A stretch of 29,954 nt of DNA from F23-B02 sp963633225 (GTDB lineage Bacteria > Bacillota > Clostridia > Oscillospirales > Oscillospiraceae). Shown here in pieces: positions 13,461-21,907 of the stretch (positions within the stretch are counted from its first letter, which is position 1; each line of letters begins with the position of its first letter). Made by a program: the position numbers and the translations under genes. The stretch spans positions 1 through 29,954 of the forward strand of contig CAVGXR010000050.1 in the NCBI GenBank assembly GCA_963633225.1. Reading direction: 5' to 3'. The notes under the pieces were generated by a model. That model was not told where the DNA came from, did no database searches, and saw nothing but the letters and a program-made list of their open reading frames with translations.

Positions 13461-14798
13461 ATGAACGTTTACGAGGAATATAAGCAGAAGCTTGTTTCCG
13501 CCGGCGAAGCCGTGAAACTTGTAAAGAGCGGAGACTGGGTGGACTACGGCTCAAACAACTCCATGCCGTTTGCGCTGGACGCTGCACTGGCCGCAAGGAA
13601 GGATGAGCTGCGCCGCGTAAAGGTCAGAGGTGACCTGATACCAGGTCCGATTCAAGTCGTTGAATGCGACCCCGAAATGGAGCATTTTGTATACAACACC
13701 TGGCATTGCAGCTCATATGAGCGCAGGATGTGCGATGCCGGAAGGGCATTTTTTATCCCTATGCTCTTCCGCTGCCTCGAAACGTACTACAGATATTATA
13801 TTGATGTCGATGTTGCCATGCTCTGCGTGTCCGAAATGGATGATGACGGCTATTTCAGTCTCGGCGGCGCTCTCGGCGCAGCCGCTCCGTGCCTTCTCAG
13901 GGCGAAGAAGGTCATCCTTGAGGTCAACAGCGCCGTGCCGTACATAAAAGGCGGCCCCGAAACCAAGGTGCATATCTCAAAAGCGAACCGCATCGTTGAG
14001 GTCGGAAGGCGCAAGCTCTGGGAAATGACCTCTCCAAAGCCGAGTGAGACCGACATCGCCATTGCTGGAAAAATATTCCCCTACATTCACGACGGTGCTA
14101 CCGTTCAGCTGGGCATCGGCGGGCTGCCGAATGCTCTGGGCGAAATTATTGCGCAGTCCGACCTCAAGGATCTGGGTATGCACACCGAGCTCTGCTCCGA
14201 CGGCTATTATGCGCTTCACAAGGCGGGCAAGCTCACGAACGCAAAGAAGAGCCTGCACACCGGCAAAAGCGTGCTGGGACTTGCCATCGGCTCAAGCGAG
14301 CTTTACGATTGGGTCGCAAACAACGACGAAGTTCTGGGCTTCCCGCTGAGCTATGTGAACGATCCCGCCGTCATCTCGTCCATGGATAATTTCATATCCA
14401 TAAACGGCTGCCTCAACGTTGACCTTTACGGTCAGGTCTGCTCAGAAAGCTCCGGCACGAGGCAGATAAGCGGCACCGGCGGCCAGCTGGATTTCGTGAC
14501 AGGTGCCAGCGCATCCAAAGGCGGCAAATCATTTTTGTGCATGAGCTCGACCTTCACCGACAAGAGCGGCATCGTGCATTCGAGGATACTGCCGAAATTC
14601 ACAAACGGCGATATAATCACGACACCCCGCACGCAGGCCGCGTACATCGCAACGGAATACGGCGTTGTGAACCTCGCAGGCCGCAGCACATGGGAGCGTG
14701 CGGAGGCCCTTATCTCCATTGCCGCGCCGCAGTTCCGCGACGGGCTGATAAAGGCCGCCGAGCAGCAGAAAATCTGGCTGCCCTCAAGCAAGCGCTGA
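13461..14798 (+). CDS. Acetyl-CoA hydrolase/transferase family CoA-transferase (butyryl-CoA:acetate or 4-hydroxybutyrate CoA-transferase-like)
   Basis: This 445-residue cytoplasmic enzyme moves CoA between acyl groups by way of a glutamyl-CoA intermediate. The N-terminal SGDWVDYG and VKVRG segments, the CoA-binding GIGGLPNALG, and the MHTELCSDGYYALHKAGK block with the likely catalytic Glu are those of the Cat1/4-HBT/But family. In gut Clostridia such enzymes form butyrate or propionate while taking up acetate; which acid is used here cannot be read from the sequence. The start ATG at 13461 has AAGGAG ten bases ahead; the frame is open 45 codons further upstream, but that part covers the promoter and leader hairpin. 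It is a single-gene unit with its own promoter and a strong terminator. Confidence 0.9.
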   Translation: MNVYEEYKQKLVSAGEAVKLVKSGDWVDYGSNNSMPFALDAALAARKDELRRVKVRGDLIPGPIQVVECDPEMEHFVYNTWHCSSYERRMCDAGRAFFIPMLFRCLETYYRYYIDVDVAMLCVSEMDDDGYFSLGGALGAAAPCLLRAKKVILEVNSAVPYIKGGPETKVHISKANRIVEVGRRKLWEMTSPKPSETDIAIAGKIFPYIHDGATVQLGIGGLPNALGEIIAQSDLKDLGMHTELCSDGYYALHKAGKLTNAKKSLHTGKSVLGLAIGSSELYDWVANNDEVLGFPLSYVNDPAVISSMDNFISINGCLNVDLYGQVCSESSGTRQISGTGGQLDFVTGASASKGGKSFLCMSSTFTDKSGIVHSRILPKFTNGDIITTPRTQAAYIATEYGVVNLAGRSTWERAEALISIAAPQFRDGLIKAAEQQKIWLPSSKR

Positions 14799-14820
14799 CC
14801 GGCATACATTTTTCTATCCT

Positions 14821-14850
14821 GCTGTCTTTCTTCGGAAAGACAGCTTTTTT
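14821..14850 (+). terminator. Strong intrinsic terminator of the CoA-transferase gene
   Basis: A perfect 10-bp stem (14821-14830 with 14835-14844) has a stable TTCG tetraloop and is followed by six T residues. It separates the gene from the CRISPR array. The 77 bases from 14851 to the first repeat hold nothing else I can recognise. Confidence 0.95.
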
Positions 14851-14927
14851 ATGCTTTAGTGCTTTAGGTTCTTTGTGTCATGCAAATCGCGATGTGATTG
14901 ATAAAGTAATCTGTTTCGCGGGCTTTG

Positions 14928-16373
14928 AATTTAGTCCACGCGCCCCGTGCGGGGCGCGACTGTCGTATCTATCCACTTTGGAAGCGTCCAAAGTATTTCA
15001 ATCCACGCGCCCCGTGTGGGGCGCGACTTTTAAAAAAAATTTGTTATTATCAAGATACATGATTTCAATCCACGCGCCCCGTGTGGGGCGCGACGGTGCT
15101 ACGGAGTTAGGCCGTAGGTATCCAGATAGTATTTCAATCCACGCGCCCCGTGTGGGGCGCGACGTAGCCCCTACACCTACATAAGCATTGATGCGTATAT
15201 TTCAATCCACGCGCCCCGTGCGGGGCGCGACTTCCGTTTTCGTATTTAGCAATAGCGGATTTTTATTTCAATCCACGCGCCCCGTGCGGGGCGCGACTCC
15301 GGCTTTTTTGGCTTTGAGTGGGTTTCTGAAAATTTCAATCCACGCGCCCCGTGCGGGGCGCGACGCCTCTGCAAAAGCTGCTATGAGGGTTGGAAGCGAT
15401 ATTTCAATCCACGCGCCCCGTGCGGGGCGCGACTGTGTGGGGAGCTGGGCGTCGAAAGGCCGCTGACATTTCAATCCACGCGCCCCGTGCGGGGCGCGAC
15501 ACCGCGAAGAAATTCCACAAGGCGCGGTCACTATTTCAATCCACGCGCCCCGTGCGGGGCGCGACGACGCTAAAGCTGGCAGAACAGATAAAGCATTACA
15601 ATTTCAATCCACGCGCCCCGTGCGGGGCGCGACTAATAGTGGCCATAAACGACCCCCTTTTTAACAATTTCAATCCACGCGCCCCGTGCGGGGCGCGACA
15701 CCCGTCATGTCGATCTTTACTTCTGCCGTTGTATTTCAATCCACGCGCCCCGTGCGGGGCGCGACGCCTTTTGACCTTCCGCAGATGTATTACTGATAAC
15801 ATTTCAATCCACGCGCCCCGTGCGGGGCGCGACGTTGTCAAAAATGCGATGCTGGCAAGCGCGAATGAAAATTTCAATCCACGCGCCCCGTGCGGGGCGC
15901 GACGATAATGTGCTACGCACAACAGACAACTACACCATTTCAATCCACGCGCCCCGTGCGGGGCGCGACTTGCACCTTGTCAATAGTGATTTGCATTTTT
16001 TTCATTTCAATCCACGCGCCCCGTGCGGGGCGCGACATTGCCGCAGCATTCAATAACGCTATAGCTGGGGTATTTCAATCCACGCGCCCCGTGCGGGGCG
16101 CGACGCCGTTCGATGCGGTGGGATCTTCGTTGGTTACCTATTTCAATCCACGCGCCCCGTGCGGGGCGCGACGTTGCAGCCAAAGCGCCTTATGGTATTG
16201 CCGACAGATTTCAATCCACGCGCCCCGTGCGGGGCGCGACATTGTCGACAACTGCTGCCGCGCCGCCGAGTGCATTTCAATCCACGCGCCCCGTGCGGGG
16301 CGCGACTATCGCCCAGAGCCTCAATGTGCAGCTCATAGCCATTTCAATCCACGCGCCCCGTGCGGGGCGCGAC
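14928..16373 (-). CRISPR. Type I-C CRISPR array, 22 repeats and 21 spacers
   Basis: The 33-base repeats begin ATTTCAATCCAC and end GGGGCGCGAC on the plus strand, with a perfect internal GC-rich stem. Spacers are 32-37 bases and all differ. Read on the minus strand, the repeat starts GTCGC and ends ATTGAAAT, which is the usual type I-C crRNA orientation. Repeats start at 14928, 14995, 15062, 15131, 15199, 15265, 15332, 15401, 15468, 15533, 15601, 15667, 15733, 15801, 15871, 15937, 16004, 16072, 16140, 16208, 16274 and 16341. The first (14928) is degenerate in its ATTTCAAT part, and the next three share one C-to-T change. The old, leader-distal end is therefore at 14928 and the newest spacer at 16307-16340. 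Confidence 0.99.
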
Positions 16374-16583
16374 AGCAAAATTGCACAAAATTTGTTGTGC
16401 AATTTTGTAATAACAGACAATAAGAGCTTACGGTTAATCATGCGGCACCGTCTGTAGTGATGCCTTTGCGTAGGGAGTGAACATATGCAGCCGCGAAAAA
16501 GCGGTGCGAACCTCCCTGTCCTTTTCTGTTTGCTTGGTCTTCGCACTGAGCCGCCATACGTTGCTTCAGCTCCCGTCCAAGCG
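16374..16583 (-). promoter_or_regulatory. CRISPR leader
   Basis: The 210 bases between the cas2 stop and the newest repeat carry no gene and lie on the leader side judged by repeat decay. A perfect 13-bp inverted repeat (16376-16388 with 16395-16407) sits two bases from the first repeat. Further up, GTGCGAA and TTCGCAC (16504-16510 and 16540-16546) form a second inverted repeat, and a small hairpin CCGC/GCGG is at 16490-16503. I found no convincing -35/-10 pair for the array promoter. Confidence 0.8.
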
Positions 16584-16874
16584 CTAAACCAGCAGCGTAT
16601 CCTCCGGCATATATGTTTTCTTGCAGCCGAAGTGCTCGATCTTATTTTCGTACTGCTTGCCCAGATAGTAAAACCTGAGACTGTCACGCTTGGGATCCAT
16701 GAGCTTGCACAGCGTGTTTTGCAGACTGCGGCACTGCGCTGCATCCAGCAGGCATTCAAAAACAGAATTTTGAACTCTCTGCCCGTAATTGACGCACTGC
16801 TTTGCAATTTGCCGCAGGCGTTTACGTCCGGCAGCATCCTCTGTATTCACATCATAGGTAATCAATACAAGCAT
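16584..16874 (-). CDS. cas2: CRISPR-associated Cas2, adaptation nuclease-fold protein
   Basis: This 96-residue protein has the ferredoxin-like Cas2 fold. It opens with MLVLITYDVNT, where Asp8 is the conserved metal-site residue, and has QNSVFECLL and RFYYLGKQYENKIEHFG strands typical of type I-C Cas2. It dimerises between two Cas1 dimers to form the spacer integrase. The ATG follows the cas1 stop by six bases, and the GTGAGGGG that overlaps that stop serves as its Shine-Dalgarno. It is the last cas gene before the leader. Confidence 0.97.
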   Translation of the reverse strand: MLVLITYDVNTEDAAGRKRLRQIAKQCVNYGQRVQNSVFECLLDAAQCRSLQNTLCKLMDPKRDSLRFYYLGKQYENKIEHFGCKKTYMPEDTLLV

Positions 16875-16880
16875 AGCCCC

Positions 16881-17912
16881 TCACTTCCACAAAAACGGCG
16901 GATAATCGTCCAAATCTCCGCGCAGATACCTTGCCAGCAGCAGGCTTTGCACATACGGAACCAGACCCCAAGGCAGCTTTTCCTCCAAAAAAGGATGTGT
17001 GATCGTCTCGCGCTTGCGCTCCTGCCATTTTTGAATAAAGCTCCTGCGTCCGCCGTCCGTGAGCAGTACGGTTCCGTTTTCCCTGAAGCTGAAATCCTCC
17101 GGCTTTATGATACGATTGTTGACCAGCGTCAGCACAAAGCGATCCGCAAAGCACGGGCGCAGCTCCTCCATCATGTCCAATGCGAGTGACACTCTGCCCG
17201 GCCGGTCTCGATGCAGAAAGCCTACATAGGCATCCAGACCTACGCTTTCCAATGCGCTTGCGCAATCGTGGGTCAGCAAACTGTACGCGAAGGACAGCAT
17301 AGCGTTGAACGCATCCATCGGTGGTCGGCGGCTGCGCTCGCGGAAGAAGAATGTATCCTTCCCTTGCAGGATCATGTCATCAAGCACGCTGAAATATGCA
17401 GCGGCAGCAACTCCCTCCAGCCCGCGCAGACTGTCCAGTGCCGTTTCCGCCGTGATGGTCGGCAGCAAGCTCTGTAATTGCTGTGACACCGCCGCGAAGC
17501 GCTCACCGTTGATGCGCAGGGCATGGTCTCTGCGTGTACGTTCTATGCTCCACCGTGCGTTATAGACCTTGCCGAGGATCATCATGCGGGCAGTGCGGCA
17601 GCTCTCGGATGGATCATCCGCAACGCGGTACTGCGTTCTCCGCAGCAGAACATTGCCGTGCATTTGTCCTGAGACGCGGGCAAGAAACCGGCCTCGCGGC
17701 GTACAGAAGGCCAGTCCGATCTCTCGCTGGGCGCAGGCTCCCATCAGTGCAGGCGAAGCTCCCGAGTAAGAAAACGAGACAATATTTTGCAGTGTATGGA
17801 GCGGATAACGTGCGATTGCCGCCCCGCCGCGGTTGGCCACAACGTTCTCGCCGTCAAGCGAGAGGTACACATCCTCCGATGTGACAAAAAGCGTATTGAG
17901 AAGCTGTCTCAT
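16881..17912 (-). CDS. cas1: CRISPR-associated Cas1 integrase
   Basis: This 343-residue integrase inserts new spacers at the leader end of the array together with Cas2 and Cas4. Metal-site residues are visible: Glu166 in RGLEGVAA, His234 in GFLHRDRPGR, and the acidic cluster SLALDMMEELRP (Asp246 onward). The ATG at 17912 overlaps the cas4 stop as ATGA. The frame is open 24 codons further up, but those codons lie inside cas4, so the MRQLLNTLFV start is chosen, as is usual for type I-C Cas1. Length is normal. Confidence 0.97.
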   Translation of the reverse strand: MRQLLNTLFVTSEDVYLSLDGENVVANRGGAAIARYPLHTLQNIVSFSYSGASPALMGACAQREIGLAFCTPRGRFLARVSGQMHGNVLLRRTQYRVADDPSESCRTARMMILGKVYNARWSIERTRRDHALRINGERFAAVSQQLQSLLPTITAETALDSLRGLEGVAAAAYFSVLDDMILQGKDTFFFRERSRRPPMDAFNAMLSFAYSLLTHDCASALESVGLDAYVGFLHRDRPGRVSLALDMMEELRPCFADRFVLTLVNNRIIKPEDFSFRENGTVLLTDGGRRSFIQKWQERKRETITHPFLEEKLPWGLVPYVQSLLLARYLRGDLDDYPPFLWK

Positions 17913-18550
17913 GCTCCGCCCTCCTCCGCCGCACGGCGCACATAGTCGGACACGGAGCGCTCTTTCATAAGCTTTGGCAGGCACAGCTCTTTCAGAGAAC
18001 AGGCATTGCAGGATTTTGACGGCCTGACCTTCGGCGTTCTGCCCTTTTCGTACAGCTCGTGCATCTGCGTAATAAGCGTCTGAACCTCCTGCCTCAATTC
18101 CGGAGTGAACATGAGCTCTGTCCGGCGGCGCACTTCACCGTAATACAGCGCACCTATTGGTATCTCGCAGCAGAGCATTTCCTCAAGGCACATGGCCTGA
18201 GCGCAAAGCTGCAAAGCGTCCGCCGTGTCCTGCTTGGGGCGGCCCCGCTTATATTCCACCGGGTATGGCTGCCACAGGCCGTCCCTGCTTCTGAGCGGTA
18301 TACCGCTCAGGCCGCGGTGAAATTCGAGCACATCACATGCTCCCGAAACGCCGAGGCTTGATGAAAATATCCGCATATCCCTCGTTATGAGCAGGTCTGC
18401 TCTGCTCTCGCTGAGCTCATTATCGTGCGCCCGCTCATGAAGGATCGCTCCGTCCGTAGTGCGGTAATTTTCCGCCCACTGGTTCTCAATGTGGATCAGA
18501 GCCCACTGTCTGCGGCAGAACTTGAAATGCTGCAAGCCGGAGAGCTGCAA
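17909..18550 (-). CDS. cas4: CRISPR-associated Cas4 nuclease
   Basis: This 213-residue RecB-like Fe-S nuclease trims prespacers and helps choose the PAM in type I-C adaptation. The four cluster cysteines are Cys12 (FCRRQW) and Cys181, Cys184 and Cys190 (CNACSLKELC). The nuclease motifs are GACDVLEF and PVEYKRGRPK. The start is a TTG at 18550: no ATG or GTG exists in frame after the cas7 stop, GGGAGGAG lies about eight bases before it, and QLSGLQHFKFCRRQWALIHIE is the normal beginning of the family. The gap to cas7 is 20 bases, and the end overlaps cas1. Confidence 0.95.
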   Translation of the reverse strand: MQLSGLQHFKFCRRQWALIHIENQWAENYRTTDGAILHERAHDNELSESRADLLITRDMRIFSSSLGVSGACDVLEFHRGLSGIPLRSRDGLWQPYPVEYKRGRPKQDTADALQLCAQAMCLEEMLCCEIPIGALYYGEVRRRTELMFTPELRQEVQTLITQMHELYEKGRTPKVRPSKSCNACSLKELCLPKLMKERSVSDYVRRAAEEGGA

Positions 18551-18570
18551 AAAGCTCTCCTCCCTGTAGA

Positions 18571-19461
18571 TTACCCCTGCCGCGTGCAGCTGACTCCGGC
18601 GGGAAGCGCAGCCTCATCCACCGTAACGCTGTAATCATCATAGCTGCGCGGCACGGCGGTGCCGTCCCTGCGTGTGACCTTGACCAGATCGAACAGCTTA
18701 TGCGCCGGAGCGCAGCCGAGCTCGGTATCATGCCTGAAAATTATCAGCTCGCGCACGGCCATTTTGCCGCGGGCGGCGGAACGGTCATTTTCAAACATGT
18801 TCATGATCGCCGTCCACAGCAGACTCAGGTCGTCCTCGGAAAAGCCCGTGGTCTTGCGGGCAAGGTTTGCCGAAACATAGCCCTCGGCGCGGTACAGGCC
18901 ATAGGGGACGATGTATTTACGCCCCATTTCGGTACCCTTCTTCTCCGCGTCTGCCTCGGTGGTGATGGCAACACGTGTGATCGTTACCTCCTGCGGCATG
19001 ATCGGGTCGATGCTGCGGGCAAAGCCCAGCTGCACGGGACCGCGCACCTGACCGCAGTTAAGTGCTCCCTTTACAAATGTGGTCATCACAGCGCCGAAGG
19101 TTCGTATATCGTAGAAATTGGCGCACATAAAATCACGCAGCTTTTCGTCAAGGTGCTCATCCTTCTTTTTGGCATCCTTCAGCTTGTCGGGGTCAACGCC
19201 GACGTAGGCACAGGCCTCCTTATCGCTGGTGTTCAGCGGCACGCCGTCCTTAATGTAGATGCGGTAGCCCTCTTCACCCTCTTTAGCCGTCTCCACGAAG
19301 TTTCGGATCTTGCGCTTGAGGCAGACATCCGTCACTATGCCGTAGCCAGTTTCTGGGTCAACGCGGGGCATGTTTCCGGCATCTGGATCGCCATTCGGAT
19401 TTCCATTTTCTACATCAAACAGCACGACAAATTCATAGCGATTCTTGATAGGCTCAGTCAT
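18571..19461 (-). CDS. cas7: Cascade backbone subunit Cas7c (Csd2)
   Basis: This 296-residue RAMP-fold protein forms the crRNA-binding filament of the type I-C Cascade complex. The family opening EFVVLFDVENGNPNGDPDAGNMPR and the segment TFGAVMTTFVKGALNCGQVRGPVQ are clear, and the fold then continues through RKYIVPYGLYRAEGY. The start ATG overlaps the cas8c stop as ATGA and has GGAGGAG eight bases ahead inside cas8c, so the two are coupled. Length is standard for the family. Confidence 0.97.
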   Translation of the reverse strand: MTEPIKNRYEFVVLFDVENGNPNGDPDAGNMPRVDPETGYGIVTDVCLKRKIRNFVETAKEGEEGYRIYIKDGVPLNTSDKEACAYVGVDPDKLKDAKKKDEHLDEKLRDFMCANFYDIRTFGAVMTTFVKGALNCGQVRGPVQLGFARSIDPIMPQEVTITRVAITTEADAEKKGTEMGRKYIVPYGLYRAEGYVSANLARKTTGFSEDDLSLLWTAIMNMFENDRSAARGKMAVRELIIFRHDTELGCAPAHKLFDLVKVTRRDGTAVPRSYDDYSVTVDEAALPAGVSCTRQG

Positions 19462-19823
19462 TTTTCGTTCTCCTCCTTTTTTGTGTAACGCTTCTGTGTC
19501 TGGTGATAGTAGCCGAGGTCGAAAGAGCCCTGCTGCGCCAGTGTCATGCGGGCAGGATAGCTCTCGCCGAGGATATTTTTCAGGGCGCTGACCTGCTTAT
19601 CGAAGTAGATACGCTGTCCGTTTTCCAGCTTCCGCAGGTGCTTCTGATACAAATTGTTCAGTATTGGGAATATGCTGGCAGGCATGGCTGCGGCGGAGTT
19701 AAAATACTTATCCTTGATAGTCGCGTTAATGCCGGGATTTGCCGCCTGCTGCGCCGCCTCATAAATTGAAAACAGGCGGCCTAATGTGTAAGCTGTATTG
19801 GTGCTTTCTTCATTCAGACTCAC
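19458..19823 (-). CDS. cas11c: Cas11c small subunit made from an internal start in cas8c
   Basis: Inside cas8c and in the same frame, a perfect Shine-Dalgarno AAAGGAGGT (19839-19831) stands seven bases before a GTG (19823-19821). This gives a 121-residue protein that begins (M)SLNEESTNTAYTLGRLFSIY and ends with the Cas8c C-terminus. Type I-C systems are known to need such a separately translated small subunit, and the place and size agree. The role is to fill the belly of Cascade and hold the nontarget strand. The start is read directly from the sequence; expression in this organism is inferred. Confidence 0.85.
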   Translation of the reverse strand: MSLNEESTNTAYTLGRLFSIYEAAQQAANPGINATIKDKYFNSAAAMPASIFPILNNLYQKHLRKLENGQRIYFDKQVSALKNILGESYPARMTLAQQGSFDLGYYHQTQKRYTKKEENEK

Positions 19824-21191
19824 AGTCAAAACCTCCTTTGGGCAGTCTGTATGTGGATTTTTCAAATAATACGCCTTCAATATTGAGGCTCGCCCCCATG
19901 TGATGTTCCTCTCGGCACGAATGCGGAGCATCACCGCCTCCAGCAGCGACGCGGGGTACAGGCCGCCGGAGAAGACGGCGCGTGCAGTCGCTCCCGCCAT
20001 TGCGGGCGATGGGGTCTTGTCGCGGGAGTTGAGGTTCACTGTCTCACGCAAGAGAGCCCGGAGCGGCAGCATTTCATACCGCGAACCCGCGATCCTCAGG
20101 CGCTCATAGTGATCGTTGACGTTCTTCATCAGGCTTCCGAAGCTGTCGCACAGGAAGAAGCGAACCGACAAACGCGCTGCGTTGGGCGCAAGACCCAAAA
20201 TGTAAAACGGGCGGTTCGGGTCGATGCCGAGCTCAGCGCAGGGCTTCCCCTCAGCCAGACGCTTCAGCGCGGCGCGGAGGTCATTGTCGGAAAGTCCTTC
20301 TGGCGCATCAGCGCCGAAGAGGAACGCCTGCGCGTAGTCCTGATAAGCCGGTTCCGCACCCTCAGCCCAGCAGACGACGGTCGTGTCTCCGATAAGCTGC
20401 ACATTGCTCCTGTCGGCGAGCAAATGATTGAGAGCCGCAGTATATGCAAAGGCCGCGTACTTTCCCACAGGTGCATTATAATTTTGCTCACGGCCATAGG
20501 AACAGAACGCCGGAGCGTTGAAGGAAACAAGCGCCGCTCCGCTCGACTGCGCGTCCCGCACGCCCATTATGGACGGGTGCGTCGCGGCTATCATGTCCTC
20601 ACGTCCCGTCACGAGGCACTGCATCCGCAGCGCATTCGTATCATCACCGTCACGGTGCAGCTGCCAAGCTGCACGGATGCTGGGGTCATCCTGCGGGTAT
20701 TTGCCGTTCACGCGGAACACGAGGTTTGCACCTTGCGTGATATCCTCATACTGTCCCGCCAGCGCCGGATGCTCCGCCGCCTGCTCCGGCTGCCATGTGT
20801 CGAAAAATGCGAGAATCGCCCTTGCAGCGGAGGAATCCACGCCGTCGAGTATCTCATGATGCAGCTGCGCGGCCGCCTGAAAGCACTTGCGGCTGCGTTC
20901 AGGCTTTCCTTTTTGGTCTGCACCCAGCAGATAGGCGGAATTGTCCCACAGAAAGTTGGACGCAGCGCCCGATGATCGCTTGACCGGCGCCGGCAGCACC
21001 ATTTCCTGCGGACGCTGGACGGTCTTCTTCCCGACAACCGCTTCCTTCAGCGTGGGAACTATCTGCGTCACGGCGCCGCCTTCGTCAAGGCACAGCGCAT
21101 AGCTGATCTTCGCAGGGCTCCAGCCGGGCGATGCGATCTCTCCGCGCTCGAGAAGATCTTCATAATATCGCGTCAATGCCTGTAGTATCAA
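19458..21191 (-). CDS. cas8c: Cascade large subunit Cas8c (Csd1)
   Basis: This 577-residue protein recognises the PAM and starts R-loop formation in the type I-C complex. Family landmarks include LTRYYEDLLERGEIASPGW at the N-terminus, a central DPSIRAAWQLH...LVTGREDMIAATHPSIMGV segment and SFNAPAFCSYGREQ. The frame is open to 21419, but that extension lies wholly in cas5. A TTG at 21191 overlaps the cas5 stop (TTGA) and has GAGGAGGT seven bases ahead, giving the usual MILQALTRYYE start. The C-terminal part is probably also made separately as Cas11c from an internal start. Confidence 0.95.
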   Translation of the reverse strand: MILQALTRYYEDLLERGEIASPGWSPAKISYALCLDEGGAVTQIVPTLKEAVVGKKTVQRPQEMVLPAPVKRSSGAASNFLWDNSAYLLGADQKGKPERSRKCFQAAAQLHHEILDGVDSSAARAILAFFDTWQPEQAAEHPALAGQYEDITQGANLVFRVNGKYPQDDPSIRAAWQLHRDGDDTNALRMQCLVTGREDMIAATHPSIMGVRDAQSSGAALVSFNAPAFCSYGREQNYNAPVGKYAAFAYTAALNHLLADRSNVQLIGDTTVVCWAEGAEPAYQDYAQAFLFGADAPEGLSDNDLRAALKRLAEGKPCAELGIDPNRPFYILGLAPNAARLSVRFFLCDSFGSLMKNVNDHYERLRIAGSRYEMLPLRALLRETVNLNSRDKTPSPAMAGATARAVFSGGLYPASLLEAVMLRIRAERNITWGRASILKAYYLKNPHTDCPKEVLTVSLNEESTNTAYTLGRLFSIYEAAQQAANPGINATIKDKYFNSAAAMPASIFPILNNLYQKHLRKLENGQRIYFDKQVSALKNILGESYPARMTLAQQGSFDLGYYHQTQKRYTKKEENEK

Positions 21192-21850
21192 CCCCGCACC
21201 TCCTCGCTGTCCCACGGCGGTACGGTAAGCACGCCATCCCTGAGCTCGGCACGGAAAAAGCGGGGCACAATGTTCTCCTGCTCGCTGTAGTCCATGTCCA
21301 GCAGCATCCAGCCGAGGTCGCGCCGTCCCTCCAGCTCCCTTGGGCTGGGCGGCAGCTCCGTGCAGCGGCAAAAATGCGCCGGAAATTCCCTTGTTCCAAA
21401 ATAAGGCATACTGTAGCACTGGCCGCGTTCGAGCCGGCGCTTGATTATGTCCTGAAACTTGCCGGGATTATCGCCGGCGGCAGCCTTGTCCGTCATGTCA
21501 AAATGCGCATCTATCACATAATGAACATCCCGCAGGACCATAGCCGCCCGCTGCTGTATGCTCTCCGATGCCGCGATGTACAGCTCACCCGCGCCCCGCT
21601 CCATCACGGTTCTTACGCTGCGGGCGCTTATCTTGTCCTTGACCTCATTGCGGCGAATGTTGGTAAAGCGGATCGGGCTGCACACATGGATGCGGTCTAT
21701 CCGCCACCGTAGGCCGGGATGCCAGTAAATGCTCTCGAGCAGCCCGCGTGCGGCAGATGGTGTCATGCAGTCGTAGCTGACACGCTCCGTCTTCATCTCC
21801 GGCCTCGAAAAGCATGCATACTCGCCCCAGACCTCTACCTGAATTGCCAT
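21188..21850 (-). CDS. cas5: Cas5c (Cas5d), pre-crRNA endonuclease and Cascade subunit
   Basis: This 220-residue RAMP protein cuts the repeat RNA in type I-C systems, which lack Cas6, and then caps the crRNA 5' end. Landmarks are EVWGEYACFSRPEMKTERVSYDCMTPSAARG, RWRIDRIHVCSPIRFTNIRRNEV and the YVIDAHFDM strand near the catalytic region. No cas6 is present here, which fits this role. An ATG at 21850 has GGGAG seven bases upstream; a GTG at 21856 is too close to it. The gene follows cas3 after a 57-base AT-rich gap, and its stop overlaps the cas8c start. Confidence 0.96.
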   Translation of the reverse strand: MAIQVEVWGEYACFSRPEMKTERVSYDCMTPSAARGLLESIYWHPGLRWRIDRIHVCSPIRFTNIRRNEVKDKISARSVRTVMERGAGELYIAASESIQQRAAMVLRDVHYVIDAHFDMTDKAAAGDNPGKFQDIIKRRLERGQCYSMPYFGTREFPAHFCRCTELPPSPRELEGRRDLGWMLLDMDYSEQENIVPRFFRAELRDGVLTVPPWDSEEVRG

Positions 21851-21907
21851 AAACACGCTCCCTTCTTTCTGTAAAAATATATTATTTATTGATTGATATA
21901 AGCGTTT

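Noticed and set aside
14537..16457. Open plus- and minus-strand frames through the CRISPR array with repeating peptides such as FNPRAPCGAR or RAPHGARGL.
   Set aside because: They are translations of the repeats; the frames shift with spacer length and have no start sites.
16408..16583. A promoter for the CRISPR array.
   Set aside because: Several AT-rich boxes exist, but none forms a convincing -35/-10 pair with proper spacing on the minus strand.
21192..21419. An N-terminal extension of cas8c by 76 residues.
   Set aside because: This part lies fully inside cas5 in another frame and has low-complexity composition; a TTG with a strong Shine-Dalgarno at 21191 gives the normal Cas8c start.
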